Part shown: piece by piece, positions 1 to 8,026 of the stretch
Layout: the number at the start of each line of letters is the position of its first letter
Position numbering within the stretch: position 1 is the stretch's first letter
From: Peribacillus muralis
GTDB lineage: Bacteria; Bacillota; Bacilli; Bacillales; DSM-1321
Direction: 5' to 3'
Assembly (NCBI RefSeq): GCF_001439925.1
Contig: NZ_LMBV01000009.1
Span: forward strand, 99,089 to 163,088
Length of the DNA: 64,000 nucleotides
Made by a program: the position numbers and the translations under genes
Notes under the pieces: generated by a model
What the model saw: the letters and a program-made list of their open reading frames with translations, nothing else
Told to the model about the DNA's origin: nothing
The model's database searches: none

Positions 1-158
1 ATGTCGGAACGACGGCAAGAGCCTCAAAAGCGTTGGCTGATGCAAAGGTCAATATTGAAATGATCAACCAGGGTTCTTCAGAGGTAAGCATGATGTTCGG
101 TGTCAAAGAACACAGCGAGGAGACGGCCATCCGGGCTTTATATCATGAGTTTTTTTGA
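1..158 (+). CDS. Aspartokinase, C-terminal fragment (5' end outside window)
   Basis: The third frame is open from base 3 to a TGA at 156-158 and encodes 51 residues with the look of the last ACT domain of a class III-type aspartokinase: a segment reading VNIEMINQGSSEVSMMFGV followed by a short helix ending in YHEFF. In this family that domain binds the feedback amino acid (lysine or threonine), and the enzyme phosphorylates aspartate at the start of the lysine/threonine/methionine pathway. Which isozyme this is cannot be told from the fragment. The stop codon overlaps the first possible start of the fosB frame, so the two may be co-transcribed. Confidence 0.8.
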   Translation, partial: VGTTARASKALADAKVNIEMINQGSSEVSMMFGVKEHSEETAIRALYHEFF

Positions 159-199
159 GAATGACAGTTCCGAGACCACATGTTGGAAGGGAGAGGGGA

Positions 200-625
200 A
201 TTATCCAAATAAAAGGTTTGAATCACTTTTTGTTTTCAGTATCCGACCTGGAAAAATCCATCGAATTTTATGAAGCTGTTTTTGGAGCCAAACTGCTTTT
301 AAAGGGGAATTCCACAGCTTACTTCGATTTGAATGGGATATGGCTCGCCTTGAATTTAGAAAAAGGTATTTCAAGAAACGAAATAAATGCCTCATATACG
401 CATGTGGCGTTTTCCATTGATGAAGAAGACTATGATGACATGTATGCGAAATTGAAAAGCTTAAAGGTGAATATCCTTACAGGCAGGGAGAGAGAGGAGC
501 GCGATAAAAAGTCTATTTATTTTACTGATTTAGATGGACATAAGTTTGAATTCCATACTGGGTCACTGCAGGAAAGGCTGGATTATTATAAACAGGAAAA
601 ATCCCATATGACGTTTTATAAATAA
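200..625 (+). CDS. fosB: Metallothiol transferase FosB (fosfomycin resistance)
   Basis: Small vicinal-oxygen-chelate (glyoxalase-fold) enzyme that inactivates fosfomycin by adding a thiol (bacillithiol in Bacillus) in a metal-dependent reaction. The family's metal ligands are visible as the His of GLNH near the N terminus, the His of SYTHVAF and the Glu of KFEFHT; RERDKKS and LDYYKQEK are also FosB-like. Length is about 140 residues, normal for FosB. The start is a problem: the protein should begin at about MQIKGLNHF, but those codons are ATT (200) or ATC (203), sitting just after a strong GGAAGGGAGAGGGG ribosome site. TTG 155 and ATG 161 would add 13-15 atypical residues and lack a good ribosome site. 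The start here is a judgement. Confidence 0.85.
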   Translation: MIQIKGLNHFLFSVSDLEKSIEFYEAVFGAKLLLKGNSTAYFDLNGIWLALNLEKGISRNEINASYTHVAFSIDEEDYDDMYAKLKSLKVNILTGREREERDKKSIYFTDLDGHKFEFHTGSLQERLDYYKQEKSHMTFYK

Positions 626-704
626 GGATTGGAAACGCTAAGTGAAAAGTTAGCTGAGCTATTACAACCATTATCGGCTGTCGAGGACGATGGAACCTCA
701 AAAA

Positions 705-733
705 AAGCCTCCAATTTTAAAAATTGGAGGCTT
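705..733 (-). terminator. Terminator of the nitroreductase gene
   Basis: AAGCCTCCAATTTT pairs with AAAATTGGAGGCTT; on the minus strand it is followed by a run of T (complement of 697-706). It lies between the convergent fosB and nitroreductase genes and may also stop fosB transcription. Confidence 0.8.
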
Positions 734-742
734 AACTTTATT

Positions 743-1309
743 TTAGTCCATGATTGTAAGTAATTGATCGAGAGGTTTTCTTGATCTTGGTGTGGGAATC
801 ATATCGGGATAGCCAATGTGAAGGCTGCCGACGATTTTTTCTCCTGGTTTCACACCTAAAGCTTCACGGAATTCGGTGCTATGTATCATGCCATATGTTT
901 CCCATATCATCCCGATGCCTTGTTCCCAGGCAAGTAAGCTGAAATTCTGGATCAAGGCACTTGTAGCTGCATAATCTTCTTCCCGTACCATCAGGTTCGG
1001 ATTTTCTTCCATGATCACTGCAATAAACATCGGGACACCGCTCAGCTTATTGAATCCACGCTGTCCAGCTTCTTTCTTCTTTTCGGGATCCTTTTCCTTG
1101 CCAGCCATGAAAGCCCGGGTTGCTTCTGCGAGTTTTTGGCGGCTATCTCCGTGCACTACGACGAAGCGCCATGGCTGGGTCATTTTGTGGTTCGGAGCCC
1201 ATGTAGACGTTTCCAACAGTGGTCGGATGATATCGAGAGGAACGGGGATGTCCTTGAAGCGCTTAATGCTGCGCCTTGCTTTTATGATATCTTCCAGTTT
1301 CATATTCAT
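743..1309 (-). CDS. Nitroreductase-family FMN oxidoreductase
   Basis: About 188-residue NAD(P)H-dependent flavoenzyme of the nitroreductase superfamily. The N-terminal RRSIKRFKD motif (FMN phosphate contacts), the APNHKMTQPWRFVVV block, and the late ETYGMI...LGVKPGEKIVGSLHIGYPD block are the family's conserved regions. The physiological substrate is unknown; members reduce nitroaromatics, quinones or flavins. AGGAG at 1314-1318 precedes two candidate ATGs (1309 and 1303). The gene is monocistronic, with a terminator right after the stop and a structured intergenic region upstream. Confidence 0.85.
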   Translation of the reverse strand: MNMKLEDIIKARRSIKRFKDIPVPLDIIRPLLETSTWAPNHKMTQPWRFVVVHGDSRQKLAEATRAFMAGKEKDPEKKKEAGQRGFNKLSGVPMFIAVIMEENPNLMVREEDYAATSALIQNFSLLAWEQGIGMIWETYGMIHSTEFREALGVKPGEKIVGSLHIGYPDMIPTPRSRKPLDQLLTIMD

Positions 1310-1349
1310 CAATCTCCTCTAATATATATGTAAGGTTTATAAGTTTTAA

Positions 1350-1585
1350 AAAGAAAAAATCCCCGGCTGCCTAATTTATGCTTCCAACGTGAATAAATTA
1401 CTTGAATAAAGAGGGGGCAATATTCTAGTGACATGCATTCGCTAATGAGCATAAAATTTTTCTAGGCACAGAGAAAGCCGGGGCGACATTGTAGCTATGT
1501 ACAACATCAACAGGGTACGATAAGGGAATATCGTAAAAGTTTATCAAATTTCAGAGATCGATAATGAAATTGAAAATCATTATCA
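1350..1585 (-). ncRNA. Candidate Fur-controlled small RNA, highly structured
   Basis: The gap 1310-1758 holds no convincing ORF but a long nested hairpin: CCCCGGCT (1361-1368) with AGCCGGGG (1476-1483), GCCTA (1369-1373) with TAGGC (1463-1467), and TTTATGCT (1375-1382) with AGCATAAA (1448-1455). On the minus strand the structure runs straight into a U tract (complement of 1351-1360), like an intrinsic terminator. Upstream on that strand are TTGACA (1620-1615), a 17-base spacer, a weak GAAAAT and then the Fur box. The apical region carries a C-rich stretch GCCCCCUCUUU that could pair with ribosome-binding sites, as reported for the Fur-controlled sRNA FsrA. No sequence identity to FsrA is claimed. 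A cis-acting leader remains possible. Confidence 0.45.
1571..1585. promoter_or_regulatory. Fur box
   Basis: TGAAAATCATTATCA matches the Bacillus 7-1-7 Fur core TGATAATNATTATCA with one mismatch, and further ATTATC half sites flank it. It overlaps the predicted start of the minus-strand RNA and also lies about 190 bp upstream of the ABC exporter genes, so either could be its target. Confidence 0.6.
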
Positions 1586-1758
1586 ATTAGAATTTTCGCT
1601 TATTTCCTGTTATTTGTCAAGAGTATTAGTTGAAAAAAATCAATTAATTTACCAATCCTTTAAATCAGTTAAAATCTTTTAATAATTCTGTATAAAATTG
1701 TATAATGGAAAGATGAAAAAGAAGCTACCTACATATGAAGAATCGAAGGGTGTCATAG

Positions 1759-3507
1759 ATGAAAAAACTGTCCTCATTCCTTAAGCCATACTGGCTCCTG
1801 ATCATTCTTGCTTTATTCTTAATGATTGTCGAGCTTGGTGTAGAATTATTACAGCCTCTATTCATTGCAAAGATAATCGATGATGGCATTTTACAGAAAG
1901 ATTTATCGGTGGTGATTAAATGGGGAAGTATCATGGTCGGGCTTTCCATTTTTTCATTTTTGGGCGGGATTGTTAATTCCTTTACTGCTTCACATGTAAG
2001 CCAAAGTTTCGGGCATGATGTGAGGAAAAGCCTATTTGGTAAAATACAAGCGTTTTCTTTTGCCAATTTGAACAATATCCCGACTTCTTCGTTGATTACA
2101 AGGATGACGAATGATGTGACCCAGCTTCAAAATACGGTGTTCATGGGCTTGCGCATCATGGCAAGGGCACCATTGATCGTAATCGGTGGTGCGATCATGG
2201 CCATGACGGTTGATCTGAAGCTATCGCTCGTTTTGGCGATTTCGATTCCAGTTCTTGTTTTCTTCCTCGTTTGGGTTATGAAAAGGGCAGCAAAGCTGTT
2301 CAAGCTCGTTCAAAAAAAGCTTGATGATGTCAATAACGTTATGAGGGAAAACTTGACAGGCATGCGCTTGATCAAAGCTTTTCTTCGCAAGGAGCATGAG
2401 ATAACCCGGTTTGACGGCGCCAATGATGAACTGAAAAGAAAGACGGTGACTTCGCTTCGTTTAATTGAAACGACCATGCCTGTGCTGATGCTTGTCATGA
2501 ATGGGGCAATCTTGATCATTCTTTGGTTTGGAAGCGAATTTATTGCATCTGGTGATATCCAGGTAGGGGAAGTCGTGGCAATTGTTAACTATGCAACAAG
2601 GATTGCCGCATCTCTTTCGGTTTTTTCCTGGCTGATCATGGTCATTTCCCGAGCGAAGGCTTCAGCCGAACGTGTAACGGAAATATTCGAGACGCCGATA
2701 GATATCGACGAAGGTAAGACAGAAAGCGGCACTGATTCAGTCAAGGGAGGAGGGATCAAGTTTCTCGATGTATCTTTCCGTTATCCTGGTACCGATCATG
2801 CCGTACTGAAGCATTTGAACTTTTCTATCGAGCCCGGTGGTTCGCTTGCCATCATTGGAGCGACGGGATCTGGGAAAACATCCTTGTTTCAGCTGATTCC
2901 GAGATTATATGAGGTTGATGGCGGCTCCATCCTTATTGATGAACAAGATGTAAAGGATATTCCCTTGGATTCGCTGCGGAAAAGGATCGGCTATGTACCA
3001 CAGGAAGCCTTGCTATTTTCAGGAACGATAAAAAATAACATCGCTTGGGGGAAAGAAGGGGCCACGGATGAGGAAATCAAGGCAGCGGCCATGCATGCCC
3101 AAGTCCATGAGACCGTAATGAAGCTACCGAAGCAATATGAAACGCTGTTGGGGCAAAAGGGAGTGAATCTGTCAGGTGGGCAAAAGCAGCGGCTGTCGAT
3201 TGCGAGAGCATTGGTGCGAAAACCGAAGATTCTCCTTCTCGACGATAGTACAAGTGCACTGGATTTGAAAACGGAAAGTAAATTACTCAGTGCTTTAAAG
3301 TCCTATACATGCACGACGATCATCATTACACAAAAAATCAGTACTGCCATGGAGGCGGATAAAATCCTATTGCTGGAAAATGGTGAAGTGCTTGCTGAAG
3401 GGAAACATGATGATTTGATTCAAGCATGTGGGCTTTATCGGAAAATCGTTCACTCACAGTTTGGGGAGGAGGGGATTTCTCTTGAGCCGAAGAATATCTC
3501 CCGATAA
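1759..3507 (+). CDS. Heterodimeric ABC exporter, subunit with degenerate ATPase site (YfiB/BmrC-type)
   Basis: A 582-residue half-transporter: six membrane segments (about residues 1-300) then one nucleotide-binding domain. Walker A GATGSGKT is at about 367-374 and the signature LSGGQKQR at about 471. The Walker B end reads LLDDSTS, so the catalytic Glu is Asp (about 496), and the switch His is Gln (ITQKIS, about 525). That pattern marks the non-catalytic partner of heterodimeric multidrug exporters such as YfiBC or BmrCD of B. subtilis. The next gene overlaps it by 26 bp and supplies the canonical site. TATAAT at 1701-1706 may be part of its promoter. Substrate unknown. Confidence 0.85.
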   Translation: MKKLSSFLKPYWLLIILALFLMIVELGVELLQPLFIAKIIDDGILQKDLSVVIKWGSIMVGLSIFSFLGGIVNSFTASHVSQSFGHDVRKSLFGKIQAFSFANLNNIPTSSLITRMTNDVTQLQNTVFMGLRIMARAPLIVIGGAIMAMTVDLKLSLVLAISIPVLVFFLVWVMKRAAKLFKLVQKKLDDVNNVMRENLTGMRLIKAFLRKEHEITRFDGANDELKRKTVTSLRLIETTMPVLMLVMNGAILIILWFGSEFIASGDIQVGEVVAIVNYATRIAASLSVFSWLIMVISRAKASAERVTEIFETPIDIDEGKTESGTDSVKGGGIKFLDVSFRYPGTDHAVLKHLNFSIEPGGSLAIIGATGSGKTSLFQLIPRLYEVDGGSILIDEQDVKDIPLDSLRKRIGYVPQEALLFSGTIKNNIAWGKEGATDEEIKAAAMHAQVHETVMKLPKQYETLLGQKGVNLSGGQKQRLSIARALVRKPKILLLDDSTSALDLKTESKLLSALKSYTCTTIIITQKISTAMEADKILLLENGEVLAEGKHDDLIQACGLYRKIVHSQFGEEGISLEPKNISR

Positions 3508-5266
3508 GCCAAAACCAATCAACTCATGGAGTACGATAAAAAGGATCATCCCTTACCTGGCAACAAATAAAGGCCTTCTATTTTGGGTCCTATTCATGGT
3601 GCTGGTAAGCTCGGTACTGGGCTTGCTTGGCCCATTTATGGTCGGCATGGCCATCGATGATTATATCGTCACGAGGGATAGTACAGGACTAATTAGCCTT
3701 CTTATCGGTCTGCTGGCGGTTTATATATTCTATTCCCTATCGATGTGGCTTCAGAATTATTGGATGATCGGGATTGCTCAGGATACGGTCTATGCTATGC
3801 GAAATCAATTATTCAAAAAGCTTCACCAGCTGTCCATTCCTTTCTTTGATCGCCGTCAGCATGGGGAATTGATGAGTCGGGTCACGAATGATATCGAGAA
3901 TGTAAGTTCCACTTTGAATAGTTCTGTCATCCAAATTTTTTCTAGTATGCTTACACTCATCGGGACAATCGGTGTCATGCTTTATTTGAGCCCCTTGTTA
4001 ACCCTTTTAACCTTAATCATCGTTCCGCTCATGTTCTTCGGCTTAAGATGGATAACGAACCGGACTGGGAAGCTTTTTAAAGAGCAGCAGAAAAACCTTG
4101 GGGAACTGAATGGGTTTATAGAGGAAACGATATCCGGTCAGCGGATCGTAAAGGCTTTCTCCCAGGAAGATAAGGTGATTCGTGATTTTATCACGAGAAG
4201 TGAAAACCTGAAGAAGGCCGGGTTTTTATCGCAATCTTATTCTGGATTGATTCCGAAGCTAATGAATTTATTGAACAACTTAAGTTTTACGGTGATAGCC
4301 GCAGTCGGAGGTTTTTTGGCATTGAGCGGGATAGGAACGGTCACCATCGGGGTGATTGTCATCTTTACCGAATATTCAAGGCAATTCACCCGTCCGCTCA
4401 ATGATTTGGCTAATCAATTCAATACACTTCTATCGGCTGTTGCCGGTGCGGAACGGGTTTTCGCCATTTTGGATGAAAAAGAAGAAGAAGTGGATGAGTT
4501 ACATTCCTCTGAACTTCAGGATGTCCGTGGTGAGGTGGACTTTGAAGAGGTATCCTTTTCCTATAATGAAGAGGACCAAACGATTTACGATGTTAGCTTT
4601 CATGCAGAAAAAGGAGAAACCATCGCGCTTGTAGGACCGACTGGTGCAGGTAAGACGACGATCATTAATCTTTTGGCCCGTTTTTACGAGCCGAACAGCG
4701 GCCGGATCTTGATCGACGGCCAGAATATTCAGGAGGTAACGCGGGCAAGTCTCCGCAAGCATATGGGATTTGTTTTGCAGGACTCGTTTTTGTTTCAAGG
4801 TACGATTCGTGAAAATATCCGCTATGGCTGTTTGGAGGCGGGGGATGAAGAGGTGGAGGCGGCAGCCAAACTTGCTAATGCCCATTCCTTTATCATGAAG
4901 CTTCCAGATGGATACGGAACAATTCTGAGCCAAGATGGCGGTGGGATCAGTCAAGGGCAGCGTCAGCTTTTATCGATTGCCAGGGCCATTTTAGCCGATC
5001 CCGTCCTCTTGATCTTGGATGAGGCGACAAGCAGTATTGATACGATCACCGAGCTGAAAATCCAGGAAGCATTACAGCGCTTGATGGAGGGAAGAACGAG
5101 TTTTGTCATTGCTCATCGGTTGAATACGATTCAGCAAAGTGACTTGATCCTTGTTCTTGATGAGGGTAGGATCATCGAAAAAGGTTCACACGAGGAGCTG
5201 CTGCGGCAAAAGGGTTTTTATTACGAGCTATACCGCAGTTCAATTAAGGAAAATAAGACTGGATGA
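3482..5266 (+). CDS. Heterodimeric ABC exporter, catalytically competent subunit (YfiC/BmrD-type)
   Basis: A 594-residue half-transporter with six membrane segments and a full ATPase domain: Walker A GPTGAGKT (about 385-392), signature ISQGQRQ, Walker B ILDEATSS with catalytic Glu (about 514) and switch His in IAHRLN (about 545). It pairs with the preceding degenerate subunit. The start chosen is TTG 3482, nine bases after a GGGGAGGAGGGG ribosome site and inside the end of the upstream gene. A GTG at 3428 is in frame but has no ribosome site. Length fits YfiC better than the longer BmrD. The pair probably exports a drug or lipid-like molecule. Confidence 0.85.
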   Translation: MSRRISPDKPKPINSWSTIKRIIPYLATNKGLLFWVLFMVLVSSVLGLLGPFMVGMAIDDYIVTRDSTGLISLLIGLLAVYIFYSLSMWLQNYWMIGIAQDTVYAMRNQLFKKLHQLSIPFFDRRQHGELMSRVTNDIENVSSTLNSSVIQIFSSMLTLIGTIGVMLYLSPLLTLLTLIIVPLMFFGLRWITNRTGKLFKEQQKNLGELNGFIEETISGQRIVKAFSQEDKVIRDFITRSENLKKAGFLSQSYSGLIPKLMNLLNNLSFTVIAAVGGFLALSGIGTVTIGVIVIFTEYSRQFTRPLNDLANQFNTLLSAVAGAERVFAILDEKEEEVDELHSSELQDVRGEVDFEEVSFSYNEEDQTIYDVSFHAEKGETIALVGPTGAGKTTIINLLARFYEPNSGRILIDGQNIQEVTRASLRKHMGFVLQDSFLFQGTIRENIRYGCLEAGDEEVEAAAKLANAHSFIMKLPDGYGTILSQDGGGISQGQRQLLSIARAILADPVLLILDEATSSIDTITELKIQEALQRLMEGRTSFVIAHRLNTIQQSDLILVLDEGRIIEKGSHEELLRQKGFYYELYRSSIKENKTG

Positions 5267-5275
5267 TAGATGAAA

Positions 5276-5302
5276 TGTGCGCCGGTAGGCGCGCATTTTT
5301 TT
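5276..5302 (+). terminator. Terminator after the ABC exporter operon
   Basis: TGTGCGCC / GGCGCGCA stem with a GGTA loop followed by seven T. Confidence 0.85.
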
Positions 5303-5345
5303 GCGATGTACATGGAAAACTAACTATATATATTACATTTTTCAC

Positions 5346-5374
5346 TTGCTTATATGTAATTTATTTGCTAATAT
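5346..5374 (+). promoter_or_regulatory. Sigma-A-type promoter of the tetR-MFS operon
   Basis: TTGCTT (5346-5351), exactly 17 bp, then TAATAT (5369-5374). The predicted start falls inside the palindrome at 5380-5391. Confidence 0.6.
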
Positions 5375-5379
5375 AACTG

Positions 5380-5391
5380 ACGAACGTTCGT
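5380..5391. promoter_or_regulatory. TetR-type operator palindrome
   Basis: ACGAACGTTCGT is a perfect 12-bp palindrome lying at the transcription start between the promoter and the tetR ribosome site. This is the usual autoregulatory arrangement for TetR/AcrR repressors. Confidence 0.65.
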
Positions 5392-5412
5392 TAAAAATTA
5401 GAGGTGATAGTA

Positions 5413-5994
5413 TTGAAAAGCAATGAAATTAAAGAAGCTGCTCTTAAATATTTTACGATTCATGGTTATGAAGGAGCATCCCTTTCGCAAATAGCTGAAG
5501 AAGTCGGCATGAGAAAGCAATCAATTTACGCTCATTTTAAAGGGAAGGACGATCTTTTTCTGAACGTTTTGCGTGATGCTAAAGAAACGGAGCTAACTTC
5601 CAAACTTCAATATTTCAGTAAAGTCGATGCAGAGAATCCTGAAAAGGATTTATACGGATTCTTACAACTGATCGTCGATCTTTTCCAAAAAAATGAGCAT
5701 GTAAAGTTTTGGCTGCGCATGTCTTTTTTTCCGCCAGCTCACTTGGAAAAAGCCATTACTGAGGAAGTCGTGGACATCGAGGAAAAGGTCCAGGTCATAC
5801 TTGAAGAAAAATTTCAGGCTTGGATCGATGACGGGTTAATTATCAAAGAGGAAGTGATCACGCCTACATTCGCTTTCTTGGGAGTAGTCGATTCGATTAT
5901 GCTGGAGCTTGTTTACGGCAATGATCAGAAACGGCTGAATGATAAAATAGCAGCATCCTGGACGGTTTTTTGGAGAGGGGTATCGCATAAATGA
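5413..5994 (+). CDS. TetR/AcrR-family transcriptional regulator
   Basis: A 193-residue regulator with an N-terminal helix-turn-helix (SLSQIAEEVGMRKQSIYAHFKGKDDLF) of the TetR family and an all-helical ligand-binding C-terminal domain. The start is TTG 5413 behind AGAGGTGATAG; a GTG at 5404 is in frame but overlaps that ribosome site. It is followed 26 bp later by an MFS efflux pump and preceded by a promoter overlapping a palindromic operator. It most likely represses its own operon until a toxic ligand, probably a pump substrate, binds. The ligand cannot be read from sequence. Confidence 0.85.
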   Translation: MKSNEIKEAALKYFTIHGYEGASLSQIAEEVGMRKQSIYAHFKGKDDLFLNVLRDAKETELTSKLQYFSKVDAENPEKDLYGFLQLIVDLFQKNEHVKFWLRMSFFPPAHLEKAITEEVVDIEEKVQVILEEKFQAWIDDGLIIKEEVITPTFAFLGVVDSIMLELVYGNDQKRLNDKIAASWTVFWRGVSHK

Positions 5995-6020
5995 TTTACA
6001 TGGGAAAGAGGTGTTAATAC

Positions 6021-7223
6021 ATGGTTAAACCAATTAAAGAACAAAAGGCGGTATTGATCATACTGCTAAGCAATATTTTCATTGCCTTTCTAGGAATCGG
6101 GCTCATTATCCCCGTCATGCCATCCTTGATGAACATTATGCACTTAACGGGAAGTACGATGGGCTATCTTGTGGCTGTATTTGCGGTATCACAACTGGTT
6201 ATGTCCCCGTTCGCAGGTCGTTGGGTCGATCGTTACGGCAGAAAGAAGATTATCATTATCGGCATATTCCTTTTTGGTGTTTCCGAGCTTATCTTTGGTT
6301 TAGGCACGAATGTTTCCGTGTTTTATCTGTCAAGGATTCTTGGAGGAATAAGTGCAGCCTTCATTATGCCGGGTGTTACTGCATATGTTGCAGATATCAC
6401 TTCCGTTCAGGAACGTCCAAAAGCGATGGGGTATATTTCTGCCGCCATTAGCTTGGGCTTTATTATAGGACCGGGCATCGGCGGGTTCGTTGCTGAATAC
6501 GGAATACGTTTGCCGTTCTTCCTTGCGGCACTGATTGCCTTTATAGCTTGCCTTACATCCATTTTTATTTTAAAAGAGCCGCTGACGAAAGAACAGCTTG
6601 CAGCAGTTTCTGCTGATGTAGGGAAAACGAATTTTATGACCGATTTAAAAAAATCGCTAAATCCGCTTTACTTTATTGCCTTCATTCTAGTATTTGTACT
6701 AGCATTTGGATTATCGGCATATGAAACTGTTTTTAGCCTATTTTCTGATCATAAGTTCGGTTTCACGCCGAAGGATATTGCAACGATCATTACAATTAGC
6801 TCAATCTTCGGAGTGGTTGTCCAAGTATTCATGTTCGGAAAAATGGTTGATATTCTCGGCGAAAAGAAACTAATCCAATTATGCTTGATCGTCGGTGCCA
6901 TATTTGCAGTGGCCTCCACCTTGATCTCGAGCTATATGGCCGTGTTGGTGGTGACATGCTTTATCTTCCTTGCCTTTGACTTGCTTCGTCCGGCATTGAC
7001 GACATTTTTATCAAAAGCGGGCGGTAAAGAGCAAGGTTTCGTTGCGGGTATGAACTCAACCTATACGAGTTTAGGGAATATAGTCGGGCCGGCAATGGGC
7101 GGGATACTGTTTGACATAAACATCCACTATCCTTATCTTTTTGCTGCGGTCATTATCGTGATTGGTCTAGGCATTACAGTCATCTGGAAGGAAAAGCGAT
7201 TGGCAGAAAGCTTAGCGCGATGA
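6021..7223 (+). CDS. MFS multidrug efflux transporter (NorA/Bmr/Blt-like)
   Basis: A 400-residue, 12-segment major facilitator. The loop 2-3 motif GRWVDRYGRKK (motif A) and the fifth-helix antiporter motif around SLGFIIGPGIGG (motif C) mark a proton-driven drug antiporter of the 12-TM DHA1 type; length matches Blt (400) and Bmr. It is the second gene of the tetR operon, with ribosome site AAGAGGTG before ATG 6021 and a strong terminator after it. Substrates are probably cationic or lipophilic drugs, by analogy only. Confidence 0.85.
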   Translation: MVKPIKEQKAVLIILLSNIFIAFLGIGLIIPVMPSLMNIMHLTGSTMGYLVAVFAVSQLVMSPFAGRWVDRYGRKKIIIIGIFLFGVSELIFGLGTNVSVFYLSRILGGISAAFIMPGVTAYVADITSVQERPKAMGYISAAISLGFIIGPGIGGFVAEYGIRLPFFLAALIAFIACLTSIFILKEPLTKEQLAAVSADVGKTNFMTDLKKSLNPLYFIAFILVFVLAFGLSAYETVFSLFSDHKFGFTPKDIATIITISSIFGVVVQVFMFGKMVDILGEKKLIQLCLIVGAIFAVASTLISSYMAVLVVTCFIFLAFDLLRPALTTFLSKAGGKEQGFVAGMNSTYTSLGNIVGPAMGGILFDINIHYPYLFAAVIIVIGLGITVIWKEKRLAESLAR

Positions 7224-7261
7224 TTCGGTCCTTTTCGTGCGATCTCTTTTTATCCTGAAAC

Positions 7262-7296
7262 AAAGCCCCCTTGTCCAAATGGCAAGGGGGCTTTCT
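7262..7296 (+). terminator. Terminator after the MFS gene
   Basis: AAAGCCCCCTTG pairs with CAAGGGGGCTTT around a 9-base loop, followed by a short T-rich stretch. Confidence 0.8.
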
Positions 7297-7405
7297 GCTT
7301 TTGACTAAGCGGTATTGGATAAATGGCGAAGCGTATCAAACATATTCGCATGATCGACAGGAAGATATAGTGATGCTAGTTTTTACGGTAAAAGGGTTGG
7401 ATGCA

Positions 7406-7618
7406 TCACAAGCGGGTATACTTCCTTTCAATTTTCTTTAGCTCATCTGATAGTCCGAATAAGGTGTGTAAGACAGCAGTTTGGATATATAGATTCATAT
7501 AATTATCGTTGCTCTTCTTTTGGAAGGATAAATCATGCTTTTCATCGATTATTGTAGTGATGCACTCATTAATTTCACTCCACAATTCTTGCATTCTATC
7601 TTTCGTTTTAGTCTCCAT
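7406..7618 (-). CDS. Small hypothetical protein, 70 aa
   Basis: Encodes an acidic-basic, probably all-helical 70-residue protein (MQELWSEINECITTIID..., LHTLFGLSDELKKIERKY). No domain is recognised. It has a good ribosome site (AGGAGTGGGAG) a suitable distance before ATG 7618. Cytosolic, with no membrane segment or signal. It stands alone between the MFS terminator and cstA, and nothing indicates its function. Confidence 0.6.
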   Translation of the reverse strand: METKTKDRMQELWSEINECITTIIDEKHDLSFQKKSNDNYMNLYIQTAVLHTLFGLSDELKKIERKYTRL

Positions 7619-8026
7619 AATCTCCCACTCCTTTTTTTATCATTCTATCCACTCTATTAAATACTTATACTTATTTTCACTCATTTTCATCCACTAATTT
7701 CCGACAAGATATAAGACATCTCTCATTCATGCTCGAGGATTGTCATATATATGGTGAGGATTCCGTACCATTGCGTTCAAAAAATGAAATATGATTTCAG
7801 TCACAAGAAATCCGAAGTAGAAGAAAAAGGGTTTTTCGACACAATAATTGTAAATACATTACAAATTGACTAAATTTATATTGCTAATAATCCTTGTAGT
7901 AACATATAATTCAGAATATACGTAAAATTCTTTAAATTATATGGTCGCAGGAGAGTTGAGATCTGACACCATATGAAATGAAGATTTTTATAGTAAATCA
8001 ATCGTTCCAATGAGAGGAGATGGAAA
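7619..8026. other. AT-rich intergenic region upstream of cstA
   Basis: About 400 bp with no gene. Near cstA it has TTGACT followed by an imperfect -10 (around 7867-7894), and an inverted repeat ATATGGT (7939-7945) / ACCATAT (7968-7974) that would place a 22-base loop in the cstA leader. No match to a known riboswitch is evident. Confidence 0.4.

Noticed and set aside
7939..7974. Riboswitch upstream of cstA
   Set aside because: Only one 7-bp inverted repeat is present; no known aptamer blocks.
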